Source of the DNA: Caprella mutica
Lineage: Eukaryota > Arthropoda > Malacostraca > Amphipoda > Caprellidae
Direction: 5' to 3'
DNA length: 64,000 nt
Assembly (NCBI GenBank): GCA_947561585.1
Contig: CANNZV010001139.1
Span: forward strand, 62,001-126,000
Numbering within the stretch: position 1 is the first letter of the stretch; each line of letters begins with the position of its first letter. Below, one piece after another: positions 1 through 12,579 of this stretch. The position numbers were made by a program, and so were the translations under genes. The notes under the pieces were generated by a model, which saw only the letters and a program-made list of their open reading frames with translations, did not search any database and was not told the origin of the DNA.

Positions 1-953
1 GTTCCAGAGAGATATTTCTCCAAGTGCATTGCCATTTCTCTCTCAGTACCCTCATACTTTGACCCAAAGTAGCGTTCATAACTGGTGAAGAACTTAAAGA
101 TGGATCCTCCTTTCGCTGGGTCGAAAACAGAAGGAGGGATAACCTCTCTTCGGGGCCCTAAACTTCTCAGAGTACGGACTAGCAAGTCCTCTTTGCTTTC
201 AGTTCCCCTTCTTGTCTCGTTAGAAGAACCACTCTGACCCTGATCGATCTTGTAAGAACTAGTTTCATGATCGAAGTGGTTTCCATGATATTTCTCCTCA
301 CGCACAGCAAAAGATTCAACGTAAGCCTTAGCTTCTTGATTTATTGAATGTGCACCAGATGGGACACGTGACGATGAAGAATCGTCGTCTCTACCCCTGT
401 TAACATCGGTCCATCCATCGCTCTTAATCAAAATTTCAAAGAAATTTCTCCACCAGGAAAAGTTCTTCCTGATTGGAAAAGGACGTCCGTCCTCATCCCT
501 TGGCTCTGAAGAATCCATGGAGAAAAGCTTCGCCAAGTCAACCATCCTAGGTTCAATATCCTTCCGAGCTTCAACAGGAGAAGGAAGAAATATTCGCATG
601 AATATGTCAATGGATGAGAGAAACTCATTGGAGCAGAAATCCTTAATTAGAAGTCCGTTTAGGAACTTTTCACGGACCGAATTATAGGTAAATTGCATCA
701 GCATACCCTGATAAACCACAATTCTTCTCGTAATTACGGCATCTTTCTGAGCCTGAGTTCTAAGTTCTCTCGCTAACACATTACGTTCTTCCTTTAGTTT
801 ACTTATTTCAGATTTACACTCTATAATGGTGCTAGTCATTTTCTCGACAGGACTATCAGACACGTTATTAGATATAGGACCAGCCACTGGGGACAAGCTG
901 TCACCGAATTTGGGATCAGTAACGACTGGTCGTAAAGTTTCTTCTTCTTTCAT
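1..953 (-). CDS. Gag-like protein of an LTR retrotransposon, N-terminal part, runs off the window
   Basis: Reading the minus strand from the ATG at 953-951 gives an open frame of about 317 codons without a stop to base 1, so the gene continues outside the window. The start follows an A-rich context. Residues about 35-75 are charged and helix-forming (coiled-coil-like, rich in K/E/L). The part near the edge has the pattern FDPAKGGS, FFTSYERYFGSKYEG, EREMAMHLEKYL, which resembles the capsid-type Gag region of Ty3/Gypsy-like elements, in which a disordered N-terminus precedes a helical domain. No zinc knuckle is visible; it would lie beyond the edge. Upstream (954-2740 on the plus map) are a leader, a PBS-like site and a probable LTR, which supports retrotransposon gag over a host gene. 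The family call is inference; the open frame is directly seen. Confidence 0.65.
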   Translation of the reverse strand, partial: MKEEETLRPVVTDPKFGDSLSPVAGPISNNVSDSPVEKMTSTIIECKSEISKLKEERNVLARELRTQAQKDAVITRRIVVYQGMLMQFTYNSVREKFLNGLLIKDFCSNEFLSSIDIFMRIFLPSPVEARKDIEPRMVDLAKLFSMDSSEPRDEDGRPFPIRKNFSWWRNFFEILIKSDGWTDVNRGRDDDSSSSRVPSGAHSINQEAKAYVESFAVREEKYHGNHFDHETSSYKIDQGQSGSSNETRRGTESKEDLLVRTLRSLGPRREVIPPSVFDPAKGGSIFKFFTSYERYFGSKYEGTEREMAMHLEKYLSG

Positions 954-1654
954 TTCAGTGATAAGGAAAAAATTAAATTGATGGACAAAAAAATTTTAGG
1001 TAGCTAATTAACCCCAAATTATTAAAACAAAGAAATAGCTCGCATATAAACGCAGCAATAATCTCCTTAAATTACTCGGCAGAGTAACCAATAAACTACA
1101 AGGGACTCAATCGAAGAAGAAAAATATGACCATAGCGGTCAAAAAAATATAAGGCTACTGCGTACTTAAATCGATATAGTAAACAAAAATCTATCGAAAA
1201 GAATGATTCCTAGGCATAACTAAATCTGCCACTATATTAATTAACCCTATTTTTTTTTATAACTCAATATCTCAGGAACTAATGCAATAAATACTTCTCA
1301 ATGCTAAACTATGACAGAAAATAATTTAAATTTTCGAGAATGATTGCGAAAAATATTTAATCCTAAACTATGAAAGATGAAAAATCATTTAAATCTTCGA
1401 GAACTAGCCAATGCAAAAATACCATCCAATACTAGACTAATGAATAATATCTTTTATTCGAGAGCCGATGGGAAAAATATTTAATACTAAACTTCCGAAA
1501 AATATGTAATTCCAATTTTCAAGAGCTAACGCAAAAATATTAAATTCTAAAACTATGAAAAATAATCAATTACACTTATCTAGAACCATAGAAAAGAGAA
1601 AAAATATCTTTTACCAACGATGAGACCAATATACTAGCCAGAATATCTAAAGGT

Positions 1655-1672
1655 CCCTGGTCTGGGCACCAA
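1655..1672 (-). other. Candidate primer-binding site of the left-edge LTR retrotransposon
   Basis: On the minus strand a TGGTGCCCAGACCAGGGA word lies about 700 bases before the gag ATG. A TGG-initial 18-mer just inside an LTR is the usual form of a tRNA primer-binding site, and TTGGTGCC words are common in animal LTR elements. The matching tRNA was not identified, so this is an inference from position and form. Confidence 0.4.
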
Positions 1673-2740
1673 AAAGTTGGACCTTGCGCTATGTAGCGGC
1701 AGAGGTGCCAGAATATGAACAGAGGTAAATGGGAGAGACTAATATTTATAATGACTGAAAAAAACTAGAGTTCACCTGGCAAATTGAAACATCAAATATA
1801 AAATACAGCAATTAGGTCTCATCAATGGCAAATAAAACAAATAGGTAATTTGGTTCTTAAATGTAATACTTTTAATAAACTCTTAATAACAAAACTAAAT
1901 GAACTACTTATAAACTATTAATAAACAAAAACCAAGTAAATATACTCTAGAAGAAATCTGGTAAAAAGAAATAAATTAACTTAGTCGCCGATAGAATTCG
2001 CGACGGCAGATAACGGTGTTTACGTACGCTACCCACAACAAACACACCCACACACTCAAGCAAACCTCCGTACAGTAATACCAATGATGCACATTAATGT
2101 AGGGGAAATAAATAATGCACAAAAAAATAATTACACCTCAATGATAGAAATATGGTACGGTAATTTATAACGGTAGGTGGTCTACAGAAGTTACTGTAAG
2201 AAAACAGAGACACAAAATATACGGAGTTCCGTCAACACTCCTAAGAGCATATAGGTAATGGGTCTTATTTCCAGATTAAATATTCACGAATAAATATGGC
2301 ATTAATTCGTATATTAGGTGGTCATCAGAATATAGGATACGAGATAATTAGAACTAGAATTAAATTTCGAGGACCTAGGCAGAATTGCTAGGACCTAGTT
2401 AGAATTTCAAGATCTAGGCAGAATTTCCAGGACCAAGGTAGAATTTCAGGTTCTAGGTAGAACTCCAGGTCCCAGGTAGAATGTCAGGTCCCAGGTAGAA
2501 TGTCAGGTTCTAGGTTGGTATTTACAAAAGAGACCTCTGAGCAAGGTAGGGAGTGTCTTTATCAAAGTAGCACTGCAAAGTAGACTCTTGACCAAGGTAG
2601 TTTAGGAAGAGTTCATCTCTGCTACACGAACTGTAGAGAGAAAAAATAACTCCAGATAAACTCAGGCAAAAATCAAACTAAAATTAAAAATAACATCAAA
2701 CTATAATTTTTCCCAAATTTCCACCTTGAGCAACAACACA
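1673..2740 (-). mobile_element. Probable 5' LTR of the left-edge retrotransposon (borders uncertain)
   Basis: This AT-rich stretch lies immediately upstream of the candidate primer-binding site on the minus strand. It could begin at the TGTG on the minus strand at 2740, but no TG...CA pair is certain and the second LTR lies outside the window, so the borders are guesses. It contains the 19-20 bp minisatellite at 2371-2525, which would then be an LTR-borne repeat like that of the BEL element further right. Confidence 0.3.
2371..2525. repeat. Minisatellite, 19-20 bp unit, about 8 degenerate copies
   Basis: Consecutive units follow the pattern GGWCCYAGGTAGAATKTCA. The last three full copies are nearly identical and the first ones are more diverged. 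It lies in the putative LTR of the left-edge element. No coding potential is seen. Confidence 0.8.
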
Positions 2741-3540
2741 TGGCATAGCTCTACTTACATGGTGTGATCTGCTTTCAGAGAGTGATAGAATGATTGGCCA
2801 GCAACTGGCCAACCTCAGACAAGCAGCAACAAACTCAGTTAGGCTTGAACAAGCTCCGTCAGGCTGCAACAAGCTCCGATAGTCGGTTTACAGTTTTATT
2901 TTAGGGTAACACTACTGCACCGTCTATTTCAAGACTAATCGAGCAGTCTTACTTTACAAACAAATAAACCTAAGGACAAATAGACAACTAAACTGGAGAA
3001 ATTACTAGCCTCCTCAATGGGGCTCCAGCGAGGCGTTTATTCTAAAATTAGATTAAACGACTCTACCGGAATTCCCAACAATCAGATGAAAAAATACCAA
3101 CGTAACAAGATCACAGTTCAGCACATCAACAAGATAAAACTTAAAAGGAACGAACAGAGTGATACTGCAGTTCAGAAAACTAGGTGCCAAATATCACTCT
3201 ACAACCAGTATCACCTTCCAAGGGAAACTACTCGAATACCAAAAATTGAAACAATGAAGAGCGAGAGGGACAATGGGTCACAAAAATAAAGGAATTTAAC
3301 CATTTAAATTACTAACCAATACAGAATAATCCAGATTTCAACACCCCTTTTTATCCAAGAATTTTTTTTATAACGCTGCTTACAGTTTTAGAGAATAGCG
3401 CTACGGTTATGTTCTTCAACTACGAGGTCTTAGATTTTGTGTTAGGTAGACTCGTTGGTTTTATTTACTATCACCTCTTCATTTTCCTCTTCGATCTGTG
3501 AGTGAAATCACAAGATATACGTATACTTCTTCGTCACATT
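2741..3540. other. No recognisable gene; flank of the left-edge element
   Basis: The stretch is moderately AT-rich. A 90-codon plus-strand frame at 3017-3289 has no similarity I recognise and looks like chance. A short direct repeat (AACAAGCTCCGWYAG) occurs twice near 2848-2885. Confidence 0.4.
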
Positions 3541-4722
3541 CCTTGATAAGTGACTACATTCACAGAGTAGCTTTCCTGCATCCATGAGCTAGACACCGAC
3601 AGGTTGTATTTGACTTTGCTCATGAATCCACTCTCCCTTAATAAAATTACATTTTGAAGTCAGTGACTGATTTGGCTTCCGATTCTGCAGCAGACGTAAA
3701 AACCCATACGTAAGTAATTAAGTAAAGCGGCAATATTTTTAATTTCCTTCTCACTAAATTATCTTAAGTACATATCACAAAAATGTTTCGTACTATTGGG
3801 TCACACAGAGTATTAAAAACTTTAAAAAGAATGAAAAATATACCTATAATTAAATTAGATTTTACGCGGTTTGTTTAACTTATTCATATTTTTCCCGGAC
3901 ATTAACAATAATTAATTTATCGTACGAAAATAATATACATATTTTATCACCATTTTTAAAGTTAAGAGGCCTGATAATAAATATTTGAGTGGCAATTGTC
4001 CGTGGGTGGCAATTGTCCGGGTGGCAATTGTCCGGGGGTGGCAATTGCCACCCGAGGATAATTGCCATCCCCGGACAGTTGCCACCCGAACAATTGCCAC
4101 CCGAACAATTGCCACCCCCGGACAATTGCCACCCAAATAATTAATATCAGGCCTCTTAGCATTAAAAATGGTGATAAAATATGTATATTATTGTTGTACG
4201 ATTAATTATTAATTATATACGATATAAGATAAAAAAAATATTATTCGGTTTCTGAATGTGCTTTTTAAATCTTATATTCTTTAAATCTTATGTTATTGAA
4301 TACTTTATACCACTTCTTTAGAACGATTCAAAACTGTTCAATTCCCTTCGTCTATAACATTTTCAGGATTTAGGATTTTAAAAACATATTGTCACAACCC
4401 TAATTATATTGTCAGGATTCCTAACTTATAAATTATATTACCGGGTAGTAATATAAATACCTATTGTTTTTCCGTTAGCAAATAATTATAAATAAAGTCC
4501 TATTCCGGGCGAGATATTTCAATTTTATCAATGGAATATCGTCTGCTCCAGAAATTTGGTTTACTAATGACTATATCACTGACATCAAAAGGAAATTAAA
4601 TACAAGGGACTTGAAGGAGCAGTTAGAAAGGAAAGTGGCTCCATGAACAAAGTCATCTACCACCGTGGGTAACAATGCTCATGGATGCAGAAAAGCTACT
4701 CTGTGAATGCAGTCACTTAAGA
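3541..4722. mobile_element. Large inverted-repeat structure enclosing a fold-back element
   Basis: The segment 3541-3640 is the diverged reverse complement of 4628-4722. Both carry the word GCTACTCTGTGAATG in opposite orientation, near a CTCATGGATGCAG word. The fold-back element at 3911-4207 lies between these arms. The outer arms may be two inverted copies of an older transposon fragment; 4560-4650 also reads like decayed coding sequence, though I cannot assign it. Confidence 0.55.
3911..4207. mobile_element. Fold-back element with satellite core (CAATTGTCC family), complete copy
   Basis: The left arm (3911-3985: ATTAAT, CGTAC, AATAATATACATATTTTATCACC, AGAGGCCTGATA) is repeated as reverse complement on the right (4133-4207). 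The core consists of 17-bp units of the type GGGTGGCAATTGTCCG in plus orientation up to about 4037 and in reverse orientation after it, meeting at the palindrome GGTGGCAATTGCCACC. The whole unit is therefore one hairpin of about 300 bp. There is no coding capacity, so it is non-autonomous. Short overlapping frames here are by-products of the repeat. Confidence 0.8.
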
Positions 4723-4765
4723 AGGAAAATATTAAATGTGTAATGAATTTTCTTAGCTTATAATT

Positions 4766-5003
4766 AATCGTACAAAAATAATATACATATTTCATCTCCA
4801 TTTTTAAAGTTAAGTGGCCTTATAATAAATATTTGGGTGGCAATTGTCCGGAGGTGGCAATTGTCCGGGTGGCAACTGTCCGAGGGTGTCAATTGTCCGC
4901 GGGTGGCAATTGTCTGCGGGTGGCAACTGTCCGAGGGTGTCAATTGTCCGCGGGTGGCAATTGTCCGCGGGTGGCAATTGTCCGCGGGTGGCAATTGTCC
5001 GGT
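4766..5003. mobile_element. Second copy of the CAATTGTCC-family element, one arm only
   Basis: 4766-4840 matches the left arm of the copy at 3911 with a few changes (AATAATATACATATT, GTTAAGTGGCCT). It is followed by about ten 17-bp GGGTGGCAATTGTCC units, all in one orientation. The array stops at about 5003 and no inverted right arm follows. It is either a truncated element or the half that results from loss of a palindrome arm. Confidence 0.75.
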
Positions 5004-7910
5004 CACGCAATTTTACATAGAATCCCATAACGGCTTCTCCTGAAAGCTGTTAGAGGTGAACGGACGGATGAGAAACACAAAGAGCTTCTTTAGGTTCCTG
5101 GATGTAGAAATTCCATCTATTCTTATATCATGTTTATATATTAATTCGGAAAACGTAACCTTCAACTATTTTGGCTCTGTACTGTAGGATTGAAATGTTC
5201 AATTGAAAAGTATTATATCTAATCATCTATAGGCTATACATGAACTATTTTTCTATCTGACTACTTCTTCGAAGTCCCTTGTATCTCTTTTACCATTTCA
5301 TCTATTTGAGTCAGAGTAGAATTCAGAATCTATGATTCAGATAATAACTAATGTTTTGCGTTGGAATTATATGACTGGACTAGAAAATGAATGAGTATCA
5401 ATTCACAAACAGTGAATTAGAGATTCTTAGCGAAGTTAATTTAGCAAAGAAAATAAATTAAATACTTTGAATAAGATATATATATTTTTTTCTTTTTTAA
5501 TATTGTGAAGAATAGCTGTATATATGAATTACCTTAAATATTTTTTGTGGTATCCATAATAATTAATTTATGAAGATATTAAAACAACCCTTTCTACACT
5601 CCTATAAAGCGGGAGCAGCAATGACTCCCTTTATTAAAGATTCCTCTACGATGATCATAGGTACGACTGTGTATTCAATTTAGAAGTTGAAAAACTTATA
5701 TAAATGTAGTTTTAATTTGCCTGACTGTTTATATTGAATGGCGGGTTAGTGTAATAAAAGCTGATAGATATTAAATCCAAGGAAGCCAAATATTTTTTGT
5801 GTTATGCCAAACGCAATATAGTTATAAGGTTTTAAATTTTTAGTAATAGAAAATTATGAGTGGAAATATATTTTGAAGATGAAAATCAATTAAGTCATAG
5901 ATTCTATTCTTTCCATCAAAATTTGCTATACAATGAAATCGGTCGCTGCCCGTTAGTAGTTTTAGGTAACCACTCAATTAGCGTATCTTGAATTCACTGT
6001 TTCTCAGCTACACTTAATCGAAAAATAAGAAAAATATACATAGCTCATCGGAATAGTTGAAATAAATATAGATTTCATCAAAAGCATATGATATTAAGTT
6101 TATATTAATACGACAAAATATAATTTTCTCCATCTTCAAAAATATTCAACAAATTCACTAATAGGTATCTATATAGTCATTTACTGTTCACTAATTGGCA
6201 TCTTTTTTCTTACTACGTGTGGGAGGTGCTTATGTTATGCAACGGTGTCAAATCTCAAATATTGACAGATAACTCCACGGTTTTTGCTAATAAAATTCAA
6301 AGTGACATCGTTTATTCTTTCCCCCATAATACATAAAACTACAAAACACTTCCTTTATCTCTATAGTTATGAAATATAATTGATATATAGATAATTATAG
6401 ATGTGATATCTATTATTATAATATATGGTGTAAAGACGAAAGAATTCTTTTCAATTATCAGATAATTTGGGATATTAAAAATCATGATTTACTAATTAAT
6501 ATGTATATTCTATAATAAATAAGCATCATTAGTTGTAATCTCGAAAAGCATTGTAAATTTTATGAAATCATTGATAATCATAACGGATACAATAATAAAC
6601 AGTTTTCAAAAACCATGAAATTTTCTATGAGTGAACAACCGTTACCACATTTTTCATAAAAGTAATAATCAGTTCTAAAAAAGTGAATAAATGTAACTTA
6701 TCTTTATGTGTACTGACGATGTGAGAATACAATGGAAGCAGTAGAATCTTTCAAAACTTCACAACAATTATAACTCTCAAACTCTCTCAGGTTGGGTACA
6801 AGAAGACCAAGATATTTCTAGTATGAAAAATATATAAATTACCTACCTACAAGAAACAGTATTTCATCTATATAACATCTTAAATATTTGTGAATTCATA
6901 ACTTAAAATGTAACTATGTATTTAGTTAGCTTGAGAAATATATATAGCGTATTCGAAAATTATCAGGAATTGTGGGAAGGAAGCACTTATAGAAATAATA
7001 AATGAATTTTGACTAAATAATATTCATTTCAAATTATATGATATTGACCATTGTATTTTATTAGAATAAGGTGCTCGGAAATTTTTAATCAAATTTCGAA
7101 ATTGCTTTAATATATTTCAAAAGTGAGAAACATAAAGAAAAAAATTAATATCCCTTAACTCACACTCTATTTTTGTAATGAAATCTTTTCTTCAGATATG
7201 CTATTTTTATCTTCACTCAAAAATATCAATTCATGAAAATTCAATAATGTTCTTTTCAGGACCAATTTAGACAGACCACTTTGTCTCACCGATGAATTTC
7301 ATGTGAACGATATCTTTGCTGCGATATATCCTGTGGAATAAAATGGAACATTTTGTCATATTTATTATTATACACATATATTAAGAGATTGATATAAGGA
7401 TATTTATGAAACTTGAACTTTGAAAATTCTCAATCGATCAGTAGATATCTTTTTGTATTATTTTTAATAATGAAATTGTAAACCTGAATTTAATCTCTAC
7501 TTAATCCCCAAGTTGGTAAATTATTTAAATGTGATTAGTGCGTCAGTTCTATCTTTTCGATGGAATTAAGTGGTAGGAACATTTAGAACTTACTTTTTCG
7601 GCTTAGAAGATGTTTTTCGAATGTTTCGTGATATTGTTAATAATTTGTCCCTTTTGTCCTCTTTAATGTACCATAAATTAATTCAGTCTTTTGACACTAA
7701 GAAGTGAAAATTTTGGAGAATATGCAATATATTGTAGTAATTTTATGCCTAATATTTATCTTACATTTTAATCTACATATAATGAACCGGTTGAAATATT
7801 ATTATATTGCCTTATTAATCAATTTAATAACAAAATAATATTGTACTATGTATATATTTATTATACATATAATTCTAATACACACAAATTATACATCAAT
7901 AAGTAAGAAT
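5004..7910. other. AT-rich intergenic DNA, no gene seen
   Basis: No long open frame, RNA gene or clear repeat is visible. 5265-5290 contains a short inverted match to 4592-4612 (AAGTCCCTTGTAT), which suggests fragments of the same old element. Confidence 0.5.
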
Positions 7911-8215
7911 AAGAATAACTTTATTCAGAATAATAACTATAACTTTATTCAGAATAATATTAATAACTTCATTCAGTATGATAACTTTACTTAGAACAAT
8001 AGTGATAACTTTATTCAGTATAATAACTTTATTTAGAATAATAACTATAACTTTATTCAGAATAATAATAATAACTTCATTCAGTATAATAACTTTATTT
8101 AGAACAATATTGATAACTTTATTCAGTATAATAACTTTATTTAGAATAATAAAAAAACTTTATTCAGAATAATAATAATAACTTTATTCAGTATAATAAC
8201 TTTATTTAGAAAATA
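7911..8215. repeat. AT-rich minisatellite, about 20-bp unit
   Basis: Repeated words ATAACTTTATTCAGWATAAT and ATAACTTTATTTAGAATAAT alternate about 14 times, giving a partial 40-bp higher-order period. A 64-codon frame inside it (ITLFRI repeats) is a by-product of the repeat. Confidence 0.85.
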
Positions 8216-11200
8216 GATTGAGTACATTAAAAACTATGTTTCCTGAAATCTAAGGTGAGATAATATGATAAGAACTGAAACATGCATTTATAATCAAATC
8301 TAATTTGTGAGAAATTTCAGGTAACCTTTTCAGGTTACTATTGGGCGTTAAAAACATGTAGAAAGATAATATTAAATAATAATAAAACAATTCAAATAAT
8401 AAAATCAATATAATAGTTATAATTTCAGAGTAAGATTTGTACTCTGAACTCGCTACTTCGTTTCAATGAATGAGACGATAGGAAACAAAAAAATAACGAA
8501 AAAAATTCTAAGAAGTTGAAAGGGAATTACATATTCAAAAAATATCTTCTAAAATTGAAAGAGTAACATGTTCAAAAAACAACTCTAAGAAATTGAATGG
8601 GAATAACATATTCTTAAAACAAACTGTAAGACTTTGAAATTTACCCTAGTAACCTAGAGACTGGTCCAAGCGGACATTGTCCTCAAGAATTTTTTTAAAA
8701 CCAATTTAGAAGCTGTTTTCATAACATAATCACATACTATTAGACAAAATAAGAAGATCAGTGATGAGCTATTATGAGCATTTATTCAAACTTACATAGC
8801 ATCCCCCAAAAAATTCCAGGAACCTATATTTTGTTAATATTTTTCAAAAACTATTAGAGGTATACATGTTCCTTTCTAAATTCTTTTTTTTTTGTTGAAC
8901 CCTTCTCCATCCACAGTTGAATTTCATTTATTTAGGTTTTATTCATTTTTGTGAATGTTATAATGAATTTCTTGATGGGTGGGAAAAATGTTTTTTGATA
9001 AAAATAATTAAAAAACCTAAGAAATATTTGTTTCTTATTGTTGCTTGTTAATTTTATTTTAAATATATATTTATTATTTGGCATTTACAAATTAGTGGAT
9101 GAATAGATGTCAAATGAAGATTTTTATGCAGAAAATATAAAATAAAAGACAATTTGTTAATATTTAATAGCAGTTTTAGTGAGGACTGGCGAGCACGCGT
9201 CAGTCACTAGGGTAGTGAGCAAACTATTAAAGTCTGAGTTACTAGCGTTAAAGGAATAACATAATCAGTAAACAACTACTAATTCATTTAAAGGGAAAAA
9301 CAATTCATGAAATAACTTATTCTAAGACGTAGAAATGGAATAGCATATTCTTGAATAACAGCTACTGAAGATAAGATTTTTGTATGAGAATCATAGTGTA
9401 AGAATTTCTCAGAGAATATTACAGGTGCTTGATTTGAAGCAAAAGCAAACTTTCTATATTTTCATTTATATACATTATGTTTGTATCCGGTCAACTCTTT
9501 GATTTCGATATTAACATTAATGTAAATTGATAGAAATTTCATGTAATATTATATCTGAGAGAATAGTTTCTGGCAAAACTCTCCATTCGATTGTAAATTG
9601 TAACTTAGTTAGATTAATAAATATCAAGCACTACACATTAGAAACTATTGATGAACAATAATATAAGTGGAAATGAATATATAATGGGTAAGAATTACTT
9701 AAATAGATTAATCATGTTAAATCCTCATTGAATAATGATGTAATTCTCTCATGCTTTTGTATAACATTTATTTGACCATTTTTGGGACGTTATGCAAAAT
9801 ACATCTATAACCTTCTATCATATATATATTAAATACTTCCGGATATATTTTTAACTGCTTATGACCAGGAGGTTATCCACCAACACCAATTACGAACATT
9901 TTACTATAAGTCTCTACTTAAATTAAAATGAGAGATAATATACATTCGATGCCTCTAACACAGTAGAGATATAATTATATATAGTATCCATCTATAAGAT
10001 ATTCAATCCAAACATCAAATTTCAAAATGAGCTCTTGTTTTCGGAATATTTCCTTCATTGCAAGAATCGAAGATAATAGAATTATTGAATAGGTAAATAA
10101 AATATAACAGAAGTTAAAATTATGTGTTATATGAAAGGTTTCTGAACCTAAATATAGATCAAATATTTAACTGAAGTTACGAATAAAATTGTAATAACAA
10201 TAAAATCATAAACAGCGCTCTATTTCTTTAGTCGGTATTTCTAATGTTAATTTGAATTTGAGAGGATTTAATAAGCTTATATGAATATTTATTATACGTA
10301 ATGATGCATTTTACCCATTACTCATAAATAATTATGGGATTAGATACATATACATGAAAGTGATCGATTGAATCTATTCACCAAAAGAGATTTGTAAGCG
10401 CATTAGTATTTCTTTTATGGTCATTAATTGGCCAAACTATACAGGAAAACCTGTTGATATTAAGATAAAATTTGGATAAGTGTAATTGTAATTACCCGTG
10501 CCACCATGGATTCATAAATTTAAATTAATTGGTTCCTGATTTATCAATTATTTACATTCATATGTATTTTAAACTGATATAGAATAAATCTATACCTCAT
10601 GTATTAATTTAAGTATACAATAATAACTCTGTGACTAACTTAACGAAGGTTTCTTTTAAAATTACCAATTTTTAATAAATATTTCATTCAACTATGGTAA
10701 TTAATAAAATAATTAGTGGATGCATAATTCACTTATTGATAGTTTATAATGGGTAAAATTATAATTCATGCCTATCAAAATAAATTTTCTTACTGAAAAA
10801 AAATATAAATATCTAAAGAATATATGTATTTTATTAATTATAATTAATCGATCATCTGTAATGTAATGACTATAGAATACCCATGAATTAATCATTTAAT
10901 TCCCTTTAGTTAGAATGAATATATTCCTGATGTTATAATCAATATAGGTATTATTGTATGTTTTTTTTATTTTAAAACATATCATGTAATATTAGTATCA
11001 CGACATAAATCTAATAGTATATATTTATTTTTTAGTTCTGCATATGCTAATGACGAAAGCTCTGTGTTGACATTTTTTGTACAGTAGTCTAACATATACA
11101 CATATCGAAGTACTTCGTATTATACTAATACAGCTAGCTTGCCATAAAATATATAAATTCTTATTACAAATAATCATTTTGTAATTGATTGTCGTACAAA

Positions 11201-12566
11201 TTAAGTGGCTTAATTAGTCGTAATAATTAATATGGGATCACCTGTAGAATCGTCACCCCAAACATGAATGCGGGGGATGATTTTACAAGAGGGATTGCAT
11301 GGGGTCAAAATTATTGTACAGCTAGAGGTTTAATGTATAAATTGTGGAATTCAAGATATTATTTTCATGTGATTACAAATGATAACAAAAATATTCTTCA
11401 GATAAAATATATTCTTAATATCTTATAACAAAATTGCGTTTCAAAAAGAAACTAAATTTATATCAGGAAATCAACATCCCTCTATAAACTGTAAATCCAA
11501 TTGAAGTGATCCTATACTTTCAACAAAATAAATTACGGAAATTTATATTTAACTATTAATATAATTATTTCATAATTTTTTATGTTTATTAATCAATATA
11601 ATGTATAGAATATAATAAAAATAGCAATATTATTAATAAACATATATGTAATTTAATCTTTTTAACAACTGTAAAATATTGTTACCCAATGCTGATCATT
11701 CTACGCAGTAGAATTTTCACGTGGTGAAAAATTATTGTACAGGTACTGCAGATATTGAGTACATGTGGTTCGTAATGTGTTACTATAAGTCAATTATCTC
11801 TCAATAAGTCTCAATAAATCATTTATAACAATAAGTAGCTTATATATTATATACATTTAGTTATGCGATTATTACGCGATTCTTATTTTTTTTCTATCTA
11901 ACTACTGAAAGAGGGACAATAAAAATATCCAAATCGGTCTTATATGTATTATAGAGAGACTAAGCTAAATTTATAATCTAATAATTAGAAAAGATATATG
12001 AGTATTCAATGATTTCCTTTGTTATATTTCTGTTAAAAATTACTTGAAATATTGAAAAGATATATGCTTAAAAAAATCGTTATGAAATTTCTTCTTAGTA
12101 GAATAAATGAGGCTAATAATAAAGATATCAGCAAATGAGGTTTTGTAATTAAAAAAATAGATTTCCATCAAATCCAATATTTACAGCTCATATTTCAATA
12201 TCAAGTTAAGGTATATTCTATCCGAGAACGTGCTTCTGCAGAATAAACAACCTGTTTGCTTTGCATCAAGAGCTTTGTCTGCAACCGAACAAAATTATTA
12301 TTATATATGAAGTAATGAAATAATGTTTGCGTTGTTTTTTTGCTTGTGTATACATATATAGAGATGTATTGGTATGGTCAGAGCATATCGCTCATTTGCA
12401 AGAAACACGTCAAAAACACACTTAAATTGTATTTTTGAGTTTCCCTATATAGACATACATATAAATATTAAATAAAAATTTTTGGTTAAAGATTCATAAT
12501 TGGAGCTCAAAAATTGACCGCTACAGAGGCAAACGATATACCATTAAATGTACGTAAATTGCAAGT
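8216..12566. other. AT-rich intergenic DNA, no gene seen
   Basis: Over 4 kb with no convincing coding frame or RNA gene on either strand. An ATTATTGTACAG word recurs near 11310 and 11725, but no element border could be defined. Confidence 0.5.
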
Positions 12567-12579
12567 ACCAAAATGCTTC
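12567..12579 (+). repeat. Target-site duplication, left copy
   Basis: ACCAAAATGCTTC here is identical to 16491-16503. The two copies bracket the LINE exactly, so they are read as the 13-bp duplication made by its insertion. Confidence 0.85.

Noticed and set aside
3017..3289. 90-codon plus-strand frame.
   Set aside because: No recognisable domain and no supporting signals; likely chance in a less AT-rich stretch.
7978..8172. 64-codon frame ITLFRIITITLF.
   Set aside because: By-product of the 20-bp AT-rich minisatellite.
12548..12579. ATG at 12548 as the start of the LINE protein.
   Set aside because: It lies in or before the 13-bp target duplication, so it belongs to flanking DNA, not to the element.
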